Below are positions 1 to 13,058 of a stretch of DNA of 64,000 bases, in pieces. The DNA is from Nymphalis io. Lineage: Eukaryota; Arthropoda; Insecta; Lepidoptera; Nymphalidae. Position 1 is the first letter of the stretch. Each line of letters begins with the position of its first letter. The position numbers were made by a program, and so were the translations under genes. The notes beneath the pieces are model-generated. The model was not told where the DNA came from, made no database searches, and saw only the letters and a program-made list of their open reading frames with translations. The stretch lies in NCBI RefSeq assembly GCF_905147045.1, contig NC_065889.1, forward strand, positions 2,485,001 through 2,549,000, read 5' to 3'.

Positions 1-2328
1 AACACATTGACCGACTGTCCGGCATGTTTCAATGATTTCGATTACGTGGACAGGATATTAATTAACATCTACTTTCAAACATGTAGATGGTGTTATATTA
101 CGTTATCATCAAGAAAATATGTCAAGAAATTGCAGCGCAGAAATCCATGCGACGTTTTACATTACCTACAAATGATGATGTTAGGCGTGAAGCTGTAGGT
201 CCATAGTGGCGTGATCGTCTCCTTATACTAAAAAGCGTAACTGATCAGTTGGAACAGCACGCACCGTCCTCAATTAATGACGATTAAACACGCAAACGTG
301 TTAAAGAGATTTAAGCTAACGGTTTACATAAATGTATTAAATAAATTGACAATTCTAGGTATCAACGGCATCCTATTTATTAATCGCACAACGAGTATGT
401 GCAGTTAAAGGCAGTCATTTTCAAATCGCTTTTTATAATAGATAATATCATTTTATCTGACTTTTAAAGGTTAAATCTTGTGATATAATATATCAAACAA
501 TGTATTATATCACAAGATAACTAGCTACTAAGTGAAACTATTGTTGCTAAGAATTCTGTAACTTAAATATAAAATGCATACAATATTTCTGAACATGTAA
601 GAGTCATGTACTCGCTAAAAATAAAACCACGTCAGCACTGATAAGACCAGTATAATCCTTTTAATAAACAGTCGTTAAATGCACGTTGAACAAAACAAGA
701 CTCATAAAGCCATTACTAAAATTGCTATTTGTTCGATTATGTTTCCTTACGAAATATCTTTAACTATAAAGATATAAAGATAGAGGTTCAATGACCAAAT
801 TCTAAGATCAGGTACGAAGCAAAAAATCCACGCTTCCGCAGTATCTCATTTTTGTCCATAAACATTAATTGCGTTTAGTAAACAAGTTGGTTTCGGTTCA
901 AATTATGACGTTCGTAGTTTTAAAATTTTTTTTGTAAGAAACTGATCATACCTCTTTGCAAAACTACTGCTTTTCGTATTATTGTTACTCATACTGGATG
1001 TTTATAAAAAGTTTACTAAACGTAAGTAAAGGTTCGTGCGATTCAGATCAACTTTGCCGTGATTTACTCTGGGGTCCTACTATATTATAATTAAAAGACC
1101 TGTCTACATTCTTAACAATGCCAATATAACGTGGGTGGTCATAGATAAAAATCGTCGCTCAGATGAAAAAAATTGCAGAGGATAGTATATATTTAATTAT
1201 TGTTGTTGATTGACAAGTGCGATAAGAATGGGACACTTCGTGTTTTTGCCCGGTTTTTTTTCCAGTGGAAACGAAAATATAAGGATGTTTATTTTTTCTG
1301 ATTTTCAATCTTTAAATGTCTGAATCAGGGAAATAATTTGGTCATGACAATAAAATATGATTGTTATTCTTCAGATATTACTTCAAGTCGATCACCGTAT
1401 CACAATGGAGTCCAAAACGCCTAGTTCACAATTATCAACTGATTAGCCGTCTAGGTGTAATTCAAAGCTCTTGAACATTCGACACAGTTTTTAATTTTGT
1501 CGTTTAATCTAAGTACGTTTTTGATAGTTCAGACTTTTTTATATAGGTCATATCTTTCCAATTAAACATTGTATAGCTTGAGGTCAACAATATCCTTGAA
1601 TGTGTCATATGCTTATTATCAAAATTTCGGTAGGTATATGTACATTGTTTGTCCGCCTTGATAACTTAAATGGCCTGGTCACGATTTAGCCTTTATAAAG
1701 TCCAACCTCTAAAACTTATTTAATTTCAAATACAGCTTTAAATGGATTATTACGGCTTGAATAGACCCGTAACGATATACTCCTATAGATCGAACATTTA
1801 ACTTTAAATATAACTTCCTTATTTATTTTATAAAGAACGAATCGTATTAAAAGACTGTACTACATACATTTTTGTTTAACGATGAAATGAAATACAATTA
1901 AAGTTTAATTAAAGAAATTAATATAGTTACAACAAAAGAAAAAGCTTCAAGTGAGAACCAGTTCGATACTGGTCCGTCTACCTGTGATGACTGTTACATT
2001 CCATACATTTTTTAAACCTTTTTGAACCAAGCAAGATATGCTGTTATATAATTTAACAAAAGCTATGGTTTTTTTATAGTGAACCATTGAGGGACTTCGG
2101 AGATATCTACTTGTCTGCTGTAATTAAGCATATATAAGGTACTTTATTATATTTTCATACGTTCGTTTACTTCAATAAAAATGTGTAAGCTCAAATGAAA
2201 CTGTTTCTCTTCATCAATTTATACAAAAGAATGTTATATTTTTGTCTCAACACTAGAAGTTTGATGACCTTAACTTAAATTCTATGGGACGTAATATTTC
2301 TGGAGAAATATATTAACGTATCTATACC
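1..2328. other. Unassigned AT-rich DNA
   Basis: No recognisable coding exon, RNA gene or full repeat, apart from the hairpin at 475-518. Short open frames (for example 7-198) have no protein-like composition or splice context. Confidence 0.6.
475..518. repeat. Perfect inverted repeat, 16-bp stem
   Basis: Arms 475-490 (ATCTTGTGATATAATA) and 503-518 around a 12-nt loop. Confidence 0.85.
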
Positions 2329-2636
2329 TTAACAGCCTGTGAATGTCCCACTGCTGGGCTAAAGGCCTCCGCTCCTCTTTTTGAGGAGAAGGTTTGGAGC
2401 TTATTCCACCACGCTGCTCCAATGCGGGCTGGTGGAATACACATGTGGCAGAATTTCAGTGAAATTAGACACATGCAGGTTTCCTCACGATGTTTTCCTT
2501 CACCGTCAAGCACGAGATGAATTATAATCACAAATTAAGCACATGAAAATTCAGTGGTGCTTGCCCGGGTTTGAACCCACGATCATCGGTTAATATTCAC
2601 GCGTTCTTACCACTATCATCTCGGCTTCTCGGCTTT
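2329..2636 (-). mobile_element. tRNA-headed SINE, type 1
   Basis: The head at the high-coordinate end has a Pol III B-box (GGGTTCAAACCC on the minus strand, plus-strand 2568-2580) and ends in GAGATGATAGTGGTAAGAAC. The body carries GGAATAAGCTCCAAACCTTC and the tail GTGGGACATTCACAGGCTGTT. A full-length copy; see also 10210-10512 and 47619-47929. Confidence 0.8.
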
Positions 2637-4648
2637 TTAAAAAAACGTATCTATACAAATAATAAATTTAGTAAATCTTAAAATTTGAGATTATTCTAGA
2701 TGAAAACTGTAAATAACTAATAACTATGTATTTTAGGCATACTAATATATCAGGCCACTAAATGTTCTAACTACATATGCCATGGGTCTATTCGATTTGT
2801 ATGTATTTATACAAACTTTATTAAGTATTATTAATATTTTGACGTCACACTTTGTATAGAAAGGGCTAACATTTTACCATTCATATATGTAATAAAACAG
2901 TACAGTTAAAAAAAGGACGGCAATAGAGATAACTCTTGTCACGTGTACTTCTTTGCAACTGAACCTTTTATTCTGTTATATTGAAGAATCCTGTCGTCAG
3001 TTTTGAATCAACGGATTAACACATATGACGCGTGTAAGCATCAATACAATCTTTACCTTTTTTATTACCAACAAATATTTTCCACAAGATTTTAAACAGT
3101 ACAGTAACAGTAACAGCCTATTAATGTCCCACTGCTCTGCTAAGGCCTCCTCTCCCTTATGAGGTGGTTTGGAGCTTATTCCAATAGTATCATTTTACTT
3201 AAAATTATTAAACAGTATCATCTTAAAATTCATAATGATAATATTATTATATTGCTTTTGTCTCAAATCGTTTTCCTCATTATATTATAATTATTTCTTT
3301 GTCTACATAATTTGATTGCGGTAGTTGTATTAGTAGCAGGTTACGAATATGTGAGACTCCTAAAGATACAGAGATTAATTAAATCTGATTCATATTCCAT
3401 ATTTTATTGATAATAGTACCCTTTTTGGAGAATTATGAAAATATCAACTTCAGCATAATGAGTTTAGTCTAATTAATTGGATATATTATAGTATATTCAC
3501 GCTGTATTTCGCTGTTCTATTTAATCTATATGTCAGACTTGATTTTGTTTTTCTAGAAAGTTCTCGAGATGAAACTTTTTTTTCCTTTCTTCGAAATTAG
3601 TTATTACATGATTTCTAGGAATATTTATTACCATAACGTTAGGTTAGTAACACCGTAGCCGGACCTTTCCTATTCAGCAATGCAATGCGCCCATTATCCT
3701 TACTTATAAGCCAACCGGATATCCATACTAGTATAAACAGGTCATGCGTTGTACTTGCTTATGGTAACCACTGTATGGTCAGCAATAAAAATAACTTCAC
3801 ACTGAATAAAATAAAATGCTTTAACATTTGATGAAAAACAATGTGAATATAAAAATATTTGAATTTAAATAAAGATTTCTTCTTAAAATTTACTATTTAA
3901 AATAATATATTTCCTCCTTTTTTTGTTAACTCTACAGAAACTGGTTCTTGGTAACATTATAAATTCTTAAGCCATTTAATCCGTTGCGTACTTTTTTCAT
4001 ACGTGGATAAGCCATAGATGCTTAGAACGTTACATGCTTATAACGCAATGTAAATTAAATAGTTCGCACGGTTATCTGAGATACATATTTCAAAGTTATG
4101 CAACGTCTGATTTCTATTACAAAAAACAAAACATTTGTAACATCTTCTCTAGCCATATTAAAACAATTACCTTTTTTAAAACAAACGTATAACAAAACAA
4201 AACGAATATTTAACCTTTTAAAGATGAAGCAATTTCATTATAATTCCATACATGGTTGCAGTTCCATAAAACGTTTCATAAAATTGTGCAAACGAATAAA
4301 ATTATAATTACGTCACTCATGACTTTGGTAACACTGACGTAAAACTTAATTGCACGACACGTGGACTATTAACCAAATATTTGTTATGATTGTTATGTTC
4401 TTGGTACGTCATCTGCGCGTGCGCGTGCCGTTAAACTGTCTCGTGAAATGTTTGCTAATGCTTAACCTCTATAGACTACAGACTTGATCGGCGGATAGGT
4501 TAATTGCTTGTTTAATTAAAAAAAAAATTCGATTACTGTCGTCACACATAAGTGACTAAGACGTGAATAGCTTCGTAACAAGCAAACTAGATTGATTCCA
4601 TTACATAATGTTTATCTCCTATTCAAACCCAGTCTCACTGATGTATCT
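2637..4648. other. Unassigned AT-rich DNA
   Basis: Only the SINE fragment at 3104-3184 is identifiable. A CG-alternating stretch (CTGCGCGTGCGCGTGCCG near 4411) stands out but has no further promoter signal. Confidence 0.55.
3104..3184 (-). mobile_element. SINE type 1, tail fragment
   Basis: Only the tail part survives: CAGTAACAGTAACAGCCTAT, AATGTCCCACTGCTCTGC and GGTTTGGAGCTTATTCC. The (GTTACT)n end repeat is visible. Confidence 0.7.
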
Positions 4649-4945
4649 TTACTGGTGGTAGGGCTTTGTGCAAGCTCGTCTGGGTAGGTACCACCCACTC
4701 ATCAGATATTCTACCGCAAAACAGCAATACTTGATATTGTTGTGTTCCGGTTTGAAGGATGAGTGAGCCAGTGTAATTACAGGCACAAGGGACATAAAAT
4801 CTTAGTTCCCAAGGTTGGTGGCGCATTGGATATGTAAGCGATGGTTGACATTTCTTACAATGCTAATGTCTAAGAGCGTTGGTGACCACTTACCATCAGG
4901 TGGCCCATATGCTCGTCCGCCTTCCTATTCTATAAAAAAAAAAAA
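4649..4945 (+). mobile_element. SINE/short LINE-tail repeat, type 3
   Basis: Starts TTACTGGTGGTAGGGCTTTG, passes CTGGGTAGGTACCACCCAC and TTGTGTTCCGGTTTGAAGG, and ends ACCATCAGGTGGCCCATATG, CTCGTCCGCC and an A-run. No clear B-box. The end resembles the 3' end of the LINE at 33794-35740. Confidence 0.75.
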
Positions 4946-6234
4946 ATCCGGTGCCCTGGCTGCGTCAGATAACGGATGCGCCGAGACATTATTTAGTCCA
5001 CAAATCTCTCATAATGCTGTAGTATTTTAAGACGTGTCGTTTTATCTATCTATAACATACACTTTCAACTTTTCACATTAACATTATTATTAGGTGTTCT
5101 GTTTTTCTTTCCGAATAAAAAAGTTTGGATAAATGAATTTGTCCGAAACGTTCTCTTAGGGCTATAACTATATCGGGCTTCCTCAAGCTCTCCATCTAGT
5201 CTATTCAGGGATAATTCTAAGATTTATGTTGTATGGTTTCTAATTCTTATATCTATGCGGTTTAATGGTTTCATAAAAATACTGAATACATTTCTATGTC
5301 TATTTATTAAAAGAACACAGTAGTTTTATTGTTAAAATAATACATTCAATAAGACCGACAGGTACAGTTAAATTGGATTAGTGCTCCAGTTGCGATGTGG
5401 GCAGGCCAAGGACTGTTATATACTAAGTTATTATTTATTTTCGGCTTATTCCGAAGCCAATAAAGGAGTCGACTACATATGTACCGGGTAAACAGGTTTT
5501 AACGTTATTGCTACGAGCCTTCGAACGTTTTGTTGCTATTATAAAAACTACGTTGATACTAATTCAAATATTTTTTTATTTTTCTATATTTTTCACAAGG
5601 CGTTGTTGCCATGGTATTAATGTATAAAGTTACAAGGCAGCCAGTTTAGAAACGTTTTTACTGTTTAAAATTGGAACCAAATATTTGAATACGACTTTTT
5701 CGATATATTTATTTTCGAATATAGAAGAGAAAGTAATTTCATTTGTTATCAAAATTTATTACTTTTAAGCATCTCGACGTTTAAATTAACTTTATTAGAA
5801 ATTTACTAATAATTTCTATTAAGAACTGTAAAATCCAAATTGATTTTATTGCCTACTTCCGATTTATAGAAGCAATTTGGATTCCATTCAATTTTAAATT
5901 CGATTTTCTCTGATTTATTATATTTTACAGCAGCAACCTTGTCTATCAAGCACTTTAAAACTATTTGCCTTAAGGGACAACACTAGTCCATAGTGAACAT
6001 ACTTCGTGATTTAAAGTTGAATACTTTTATAATCTGTTTCTCAACCAACAGAGATCGTGATCGATTGGGCCGTGAATAGTAAGGTTTTTAGTTGACCCAA
6101 TTAATACCACATGTCGACACAATTTGAAACAACAATTTTAAAGAACAACATACATAAAAATACAAAAGTAAACCTTAAGCAGCGAACCATCGCTTTATTA
6201 ATACAGATATTTAAAGTGTAACATTTTAACAGCA

Positions 6235-6350
6235 TTAATATTGTTGTGTTCTGGTTTGAAGGGTGAGTGAGCCAGTGCAGCTATTGGCAAATTGGCCCGT
6301 AAGGTATGGTTAATATTTTTACAGTGCCTATGGCCACGCCATTTATCATT
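6235..6350 (+). mobile_element. Type 3 short repeat, internal fragment
   Basis: TATTGTTGTGTTCTGGTTTG, AAGGGTGAGTGAGCCAGTGC and a decayed remainder. Confidence 0.5.
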
Positions 6351-6367
6351 CTACCTAAGCATTCTAA

Positions 6368-6397
6368 TATAGATAGATAGATAGATAGATAGATAAA
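6368..6397. repeat. (ATAG)n microsatellite
   Basis: About seven tandem ATAG units, followed by AAGTCTTTATTTGGATCACA. The latter resembles the end of a dispersed element, so the microsatellite may be its tail. Confidence 0.9.
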
Positions 6398-7171
6398 GTC
6401 TTTATTTGGATCACACCACATGAGTAAAAATAAGAAGAAATGACAAAAGTAACACAGAGTTTAAGTTAATTTATGTCGTAGAAAAAGATAAATAAAAAAT
6501 TAACTAACTTACAAAAATATTTACAAAAATATTTAGCATCCAATTTTATTTAATCTATATCTATTAAATATAATTGGATGCAAAATGGGAATTGCATTAT
6601 TATGGAAACACAAAGAAAAGAGAAAAAAATAAATAAATAAAAATTAACAAAAATTAACTGTAAAGTGGTGTGACATCCAAAATGGACAACCTCTCAGTTG
6701 AAGCTGGCATAATATTAACCCAGCACTGATTTTCAGAGGCCTCCATGTGACAGTGACGGACGGCCATGTAAACGTGACAAAGAGTAATATCAAATATTAA
6801 AGTGGCAGATTGTTACGTATAAACAAGTTATTAAATTACAAGTTAATAAAACTTAAAACTAAAGTCGTATCAAACTTACTTGATAGTACTTAAAGTGTAA
6901 CAATGGATTTCAAAATCCTTTCAGTCTATAAGTATACCAATAAAAGTTGGTAAGTAAACGACAACTGGATCCGACCTCGCGTCCCACTATCTGATGGAAA
7001 TTCGTTTCGCAATCCATTATGACAGATATTGATCTACGAACCGAAGAATTTGTTTCTTTATGCGCTTATTAAAGCTATTATTGTATGGAATTTATCTGTC
7101 AGTAATCAGTGTCCAATTATGAGTATTGTTTATGTACTGCCGTTTGTTAAGTGGATAGCTTCTAAGCTGAC

Positions 7172-7560
7172 TGCCTCGTTGGTCTAGTGGCTTGATGTAA
7201 GGCTGCAGACCCGGAGGTCCTGGGTACAATTACCAGTTATTGGGTTTTTCGGTCCGAAAATTCTCAGTAGCAGTCCGGAGTCTGGAAGTTGGAAGTGTGT
7301 ACACTCCTGCAGTTGGCTGAGATTAGCCAACTGCGCAGCCTTGAGATTGGCTGCCGTGGCCGAAATCGGTCTGGAGTACATTATAAGCTGTAGATGCCTG
7401 GGACCTGGGTCTTTTTTTTGGGCAGTTCTGTAAATTAATTCTCAGTAACAGTCCAGAGTTTGGAAGTGTATACGGAGACTGGTCTCGGAAAGCACGTAAA
7501 GCCGTTGATCTCGCGACTGAACTCTCTAAGGTAGTCACATCGCCGCCGTCTCCTTAGATT
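7172..7560 (+). mobile_element. SINE type 2, composite of two copies
   Basis: The tRNA-like head GACTGCCTCGTTGGTCTAGT (A-box) and GGTCCTGGGTACAATTACC (degenerate B-box) starts the first copy. The body (TCTCAGTAGCAGTCCGGAGT) is then repeated from about 7390 (TCTCAGTAACAGTCCAGAGT), so a second copy or a nested insertion is joined to it. Confidence 0.75.
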
Positions 7561-8843
7561 ACAAGAGTAAGATTATAGTGCACCTGTATTTCACACATTT
7601 ATGCTTACTTTATTTAAACACCTAGTTCGCTAGCCAGCATTGAGTCAGGGGTCTGGAAACACCATCATCAATTTGCTAGTCAATTTAATAAGTTACATAT
7701 AAAACAATTTACATATACATAACTTAATACATTGACCTAGTTGTATTAAATTCACTTATATCGTTATCAACTGTAGGAAGGCCAACCATAAAGCTATTAT
7801 AGCGATGAGGTACATTTGAGAGAAAATGCAATAAAATAATCAATTTAACATATTTTTTGTATCTTACTTTCAGACTAAATTAATGAGAATTTTATTTAGT
7901 TGTTTTATCTTTTTATCATGAACTAGATAGTTTGATTATAATGCACTGTATACGCCAATATAACCAAATTATGAATTAAATAAGAACTATATATCAGTTC
8001 ACGAAACATTAATAAATTTGATCATATCATATAACATTGACGATACACGTACGTACTTTTTCACAAAATACTTAGACAGCGCGATGCGTGAACTTAAAAA
8101 AATTAATCAAGTCCATTAGTGACATACAATAAGAAACATGTTTTACTCTTAACAAGCACTTTAGTAAATTCCACTTTCCTATCGCATTCCTTGCGTCTTT
8201 GCCAACGTCACACGTCTCAACGTACCATCTGAGCAAATAAATAAAACGATAACATATTTTATTTCAGTTCAAACCATTACAAATTATCTTTGCATTCGTG
8301 TAGGAAATTCCATTTGTTCAATGACATGGCGATAAATTAAGAACGAAATTCGACGCATACAAATGTATGAAAAGGATAGAAAAAAAGTATTGTTCATTAG
8401 TTAAACGATGGTATGTGAACACATTTTGTCATTTGGTAAACCCACTTCTATTCATCTCGAAGGGTCGAAAACTTCTTGAACACTTGCTTGTAAAAAATAT
8501 TGGCTTTGTAAAAATGGTTTCGTTTATTTTTGCCATTCCAATGCTTTGAATAGATCATTGCATATTTTTATTCAAGGAGGCTCTTTAAAGACATTCCAAA
8601 TTGACATTTTATAAAATTAATAAATGGCTGAGTTACAAAGTTGGTTCGGAATATATCTTGAAGAATCAACAAGATACTCAGCACAAATTATTTTATTCTT
8701 AACATATATGTATTAATTATTTACAATTATATGTTGTATATCATATATGAAAATAAAATAATACTCTCTTTAATAGATTTTTATAATCTATGAAATAATG
8801 TTGCCTGTAAGTCGTTTAGGGTTGATTAATTAAACAATACTTT
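7561..8843. other. Unassigned AT-rich DNA
   Basis: I see nothing supportable here. The 60-codon frame at 8367-8549 is lysine/phenylalanine-rich by composition and is not recognised. Confidence 0.55.
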
Positions 8844-9136
8844 TTTTTTATAGAATAGGAAGGCGGACGAGCAAATGGGCCATCTGATGGTAAGTGGTCA
8901 CCAACGCCCATAGACATTGGCATTGAAGAAATGTTAACCATCGCTTACATCACCAATGCGCCACCGACTTTGGGAACAAAGATCTTATGTCCCTTGTGCC
9001 TGTAATTATACTGGCTCACTCACCCTTTAAACCGTAACACAACAATACCAAGTACTGCTGATTTGCGGTAGAATATCTGATCAGTGGGTGGTATCTACCT
9101 AGACGAGCCTGCACAAAGCTCTACCACCAGTATACT
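8844..9136 (-). mobile_element. Type 3 short repeat, full length
   Basis: T-run (A-tail on the minus strand), then AATAGGAAGGCGGACGAGCA, AATGGGCCATCTGATGGTAA and at the far end CTGCACAAAGCTCTACCACC. Confidence 0.75.
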
Positions 9137-9597
9137 GTGTCTTCTTCTTGCGAAGGTTAAATCAATGATGATAGAAAGAAAGAAATCATTATTTAACAGT
9201 ACACCCACTAAACAACGTTTATATCGGCCTGATATTTTTTTTAGATCAATGTTTTGAAACATATTGTGTATACATATATATTTCTGCCTTAATTCTTAAG
9301 CGGCAAATGGATGTAATACAAATAAATAAATTTATTCCATGGCATATACATATATATAACGATACAGTTGAATCATTTAATTCATAAATTAAACTTATAT
9401 AACATATTTATTTCACATTGTTGCACCTTCAAATGGACTCAATTAATAATAATAATAATAATGTCCTGGGACATTTTTCACACACGGCCATCTGATCCCA
9501 AATTAAGCTTGTACGAAACTTGTGCTATGGAAACCAGAAAACTGATATACTAAATATACTACTTTTTTTTGGAAATATACTATATACTTATATAGAT

Positions 9598-9724
9598 AAT
9601 TACACCCAGACTCAAGACAAACAGACATGTTCATGCACACAAATGTCTGTACTGGGTGGGAATCGAATCCACAACCTTCGGCTTGAAAGGCAAGTATCTA
9701 CCAACCACGCCAACCGGCTCGTCA
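9598..9724 (-). mobile_element. tRNA-derived SINE fragment, type 4
   Basis: The minus strand reads GAGCCGGTTGGCGTGGTTGG, TAGATACTTGCC and GTGGATTCGATTCCCACCC. These are an A-box-like and a perfect B-box-like (GATTCGATTCCCACC) tRNA half with a different body from types 1-2. It lacks a matched acceptor stem and CCA-adjacent pairing, so I take it as SINE-derived, not a working tRNA gene. Confidence 0.5.
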
Positions 9725-10209
9725 AAAAAGTTTCACATACTGGTTGCATTGCAATTACATAGCGCTTTATTTACTTGATAATATACATTCTTATAATAAT
9801 TTATCACGTCAACAGTCATACCTTAACCAGACAAAGACAAGGGGTTCAATAACTTTACCTAGAACTTACCGCACGAATAATTAATTAATAAACGGATTTG
9901 TTTATAAACAATTGATTTTCTATTGTTTTATTATTCAGCTAAGTAATAGTACACACCGTATGCAAATAGCAATGAATGAAATATTTCCGTTTGAAATTCA
10001 AAACCTAGGGATTGTTCTACATTCAATTGTGAATCGAGTTTGCATGCACAACAGGATGCATTAATAAAAGCCGTCGAGTTTATTAGAACACGTGACAGAT
10101 GCATTTTTACTCTAATATTTAAAACGGTTGTAATAATAAAAACGTTATAAGTCGGCGTTTTCTGGCGAAGTAAACTAGAACCTTCTTTAATGTGTACCGT
10201 ATTAACCAA

Positions 10210-10512
10210 AACAGTAACAGTAACAACCTGTAAATGTCCCATTGCTGGGCTAAGGCCTCCTCTCCCTTTTTGAGGAGAAGGTTTAGAGCTTATTCCACCA
10301 CGCTGCTCGAATGCGGATTGGTGGAATACACATGTGGCAGAATTTCGATGAAATTAGACACATGCAGGTTTCCTCACGATGTTTTCCATCAACGAAAAGC
10401 ACGAGATGAATTATAAACAGAAATTAAGCACATGAAAATTCAGAGGTGCTTGCCCGGGTTTGAACCCACGTTCATCGGTTAAGATTCACGCGTTCTTACC
10501 ACTGGGCCAATT
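10210..10512 (-). mobile_element. SINE type 1, full length
   Basis: Tail repeat ACAGTAACAGTAACAACCTG at the low-coordinate end, body with GGAGAAGGTTTAGAGC, and tRNA head with CGGGTTTGAACCCACG (B-box) near 10456 and GCGTTCTTACCACTGGGCC at the end. Confidence 0.8.
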
Positions 10513-12499
10513 TGACATACTTCGACCCTTATTCTCGACCGTATTAACCGATTAATGGAATTTCTATCAATACTATTAGCACGTGGTGGAAACCAAAAAC
10601 ACGTGTCTTCTTTAAATAAAAACGATGCAAATAATGTTAACATATTAAGCTATTTTTCATTCAATAATAATCATATACTCAATGAAATCTATAGACATAT
10701 TTATACTTACTAAATTTTAGGATTTATTTCAAAAAACCTCTTTTGGAATATCTATTGTAATAACAATTGTAAAATTCAGAAAATTATTCTCACTCGAAAA
10801 TAAATGAAGACGGATGTGGTTGCGGTAATATGCCACAAAACTTGTGAACAATGCGCACTATCTATTATATATATATATAATAGATAGTGCGTGTTATATT
10901 TTAAATATAATAAGTATTTGTAAGAAATTCCTTCACTATCAACGTAGTGTTTTAAAATGATTAGCAGTTGAAAATCATCACACGTTTTAGGGTTTCCTGA
11001 AAAGATAACACGACGATAGGGGCAAGGAATCTTCAAAATAGAAATATTCAAGACAATACGACCAGATGTTTCCGTTTACGACGAATAATTTGCTTTCTTG
11101 TTTTGCTTTATCCTTTCTAACGTATAAGTGTGAACAAAACTCAAGGCATTGTTTGCGATCTATGAACACTTAACGTTACGGCGTTTAGAAATAATAATAT
11201 TTATATATCAAAAGTTAATAATTTAACGTAAGTCAAAATTAATGTCGAAAATTAGTTAAATTAAATGGATGACGTAACGAAATTTCGAATACAATGAGCG
11301 GTAAAAAATAACAAATTAACTTTAACTCGCGATAGAACTTTAAAAGCATGAAAAATAGTATGTTCATGTATAGTAAAAATTTCCATACTAATGATTCTGA
11401 GTCATAGATTGTAACATCGTCGATGGTCTCACAGTATTTCTATGTAAAGACTTAAATTGATCAATACATGACGTGACTGTCATTGTTTTTTGATGAATTA
11501 TTTCCATAATAGACATTTAACGAGATGTAATCTTCAAAATAATGACTACATGACATCTTAACAATTGCAAGGAATTTTGTTTTTATAATATAATTTTGTT
11601 TTTTATTCCCAAAATCTTGACTTGGTATTTGATGTTCACATTTAATTTCTGAGATGGTGAAAAATCTCGTATTTTCTTCATCCATCAACCATGTTATATT
11701 ACGTCTCTTATGTAATAGCACTAGTTAACTAATTACTGGTATGGAAATCGTCTGTTAGACCAAAAATAAATTTAAGATAAAGCCGATTACTATAAATATT
11801 CGCAAAAGCGAAGCATTTATATAAATGCTTAGCTGCGTCTCATGACTAAATAATGAAAACATACACAAGAGAAGCTTCTTGCAAATAGTAAGGCTTCGCG
11901 GTAGAATAAATTGCGAACGATACCGCTGCCTATTTTAAGGTACTCGTAATAAATAATTTGAATTTATGAGTTATTTAACTTTTTTTTTTTCAAGCGGACA
12001 CTCATTTCTAAACCCGACAAACAACTTCTTGCGGGCATATCTGCTATCACTTCCAATGATTGCCGGTCATTATCTTAATGTTTCTCGCAAACCGTGAGTA
12101 ATTTTACGTTTACATTTTATTTCTTTTTTTTTTAAACATTAAATCATAAAAATTGGAAGCAAGTTGCAATTTTGAGGTCAATGCTGCCAACATTATCGTT
12201 GTCTATTATTTATCGCCAAACCTACTTGAAGCGTTTCAAACTTTAAGATATCTTATTAAGTATAATCTCTGAATACTTAATTATTATCAACGTCTGCGTC
12301 CGTTAACTATTATTTTGACCGCAATACATTTGATCAATAAACATTAGCATAACATTCTTAGTAGAAACTAAGCAATGTTCTCTAGAAATTGTCACGGTAA
12401 TATGATCGGATATCATTTTATTTACAATAACTACCACCTTATTAGCTTTTATCGAAGAAATTACAAATCGGCCTTTGAATAGATTCGATATTTCACACA
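10513..12499. other. Unassigned AT-rich DNA
   Basis: Contains only the palindrome at 10855-10890. Short minus-strand frames (10776-11169, 11461-11721) lack recognisable motifs. Confidence 0.55.
10855..10890. repeat. 36-bp perfect palindrome
   Basis: GCACTATCTATTATATAT and its exact reverse complement with no loop; the centre is (AT)n. Confidence 0.9.
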
Positions 12500-12770
12500 T
12501 TCACGTTGCATTAAATCTCATCCACAAAGCAGGTGTTCTGGTGAAATGTCCAAGCCTGAGCGCGTCACGCATCGGAGAAAGTGTACTACAAAACGTACCT
12601 GTGACTGGTCCCCAATTGGGTTACGGCCTCGAAATTCAACGGCCACGGGCCTTCTTTTTTCGTATCGCGTACCGACTCTTCCGAACCGGTTAATACCGTC
12701 CCATACTGACCGTGAACCGATATAAATCACGCGACAGATTCCGTCTTCTCCATTCGATCGGTTGCTCTAT
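12500..12770 (-). promoter_or_regulatory. Second GC-richer island with a minus-strand donor-like site
   Basis: On the minus strand GGGGACCAGTCACAG is followed by GTACGT (donor at about 12598) and, about 100 nt upstream, by the arthropod initiator-like TCAGT (CGGTCAGTATGGG). On the plus strand a TATAAAT lies at about 12721. The stretch is open in frame on both strands but no protein is recognised. Confidence 0.25.
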
Positions 12771-13028
12771 TGTAAAAGCGTTACACATGTAAATTGAATA
12801 AAATTGTCGGAGCTTAAACGGACAACCGATAGGCGACGTGTATTTCTAAACACTGACATCGTTTCTTTATTTAATAATAACTTTTTGTCTATAAAGTTTA
12901 ACGGTAATATATTACTTTCAGAATTAAATTTTTAAATTTTCACTTATCACATTGACCTTTAAATTTATATTTTTTTTTATCAGCGAACGAACGAAAACCC
13001 GTATGTATAGATATGTAATTTGTAAGGT

Positions 13029-13058
13029 ATTTTATGAAGGTTTTCACCTTCATAAAAT
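13029..13058. repeat. Inverted repeat, 13-bp stem
   Basis: ATTTTATGAAGGT and ACCTTCATAAAAT around TTTC. Confidence 0.8.

Larger units (their letters stand above)
4946..7171. other. Unassigned AT-rich DNA with decayed repeats
   Basis: Contains the type 3 fragment 6235-6350 and the microsatellite at 6368. The rest shows no gene. Confidence 0.55.

Noticed and set aside
7..198. Open frame of 63 codons at the left edge
   Set aside because: No recognisable motif, atypical composition and no splice sites in phase; chance frames of this size are common.
2322..2531. Small protein gene with a conserved sequence
   Set aside because: The same peptide appears at 23363-23551; both are translations of the type 1 SINE.
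6361..6400. CRISPR-like or satellite array
   Set aside because: A simple (ATAG)n microsatellite; no spacers.
7172..7240. tRNA gene
   Set aside because: The A/B-box-like sequence continues into a SINE body and recurs at 32780; the acceptor stem does not pair.
10855..10890. MicroRNA hairpin
   Set aside because: An (AT)n-centred palindrome with no loop and too short a stem.
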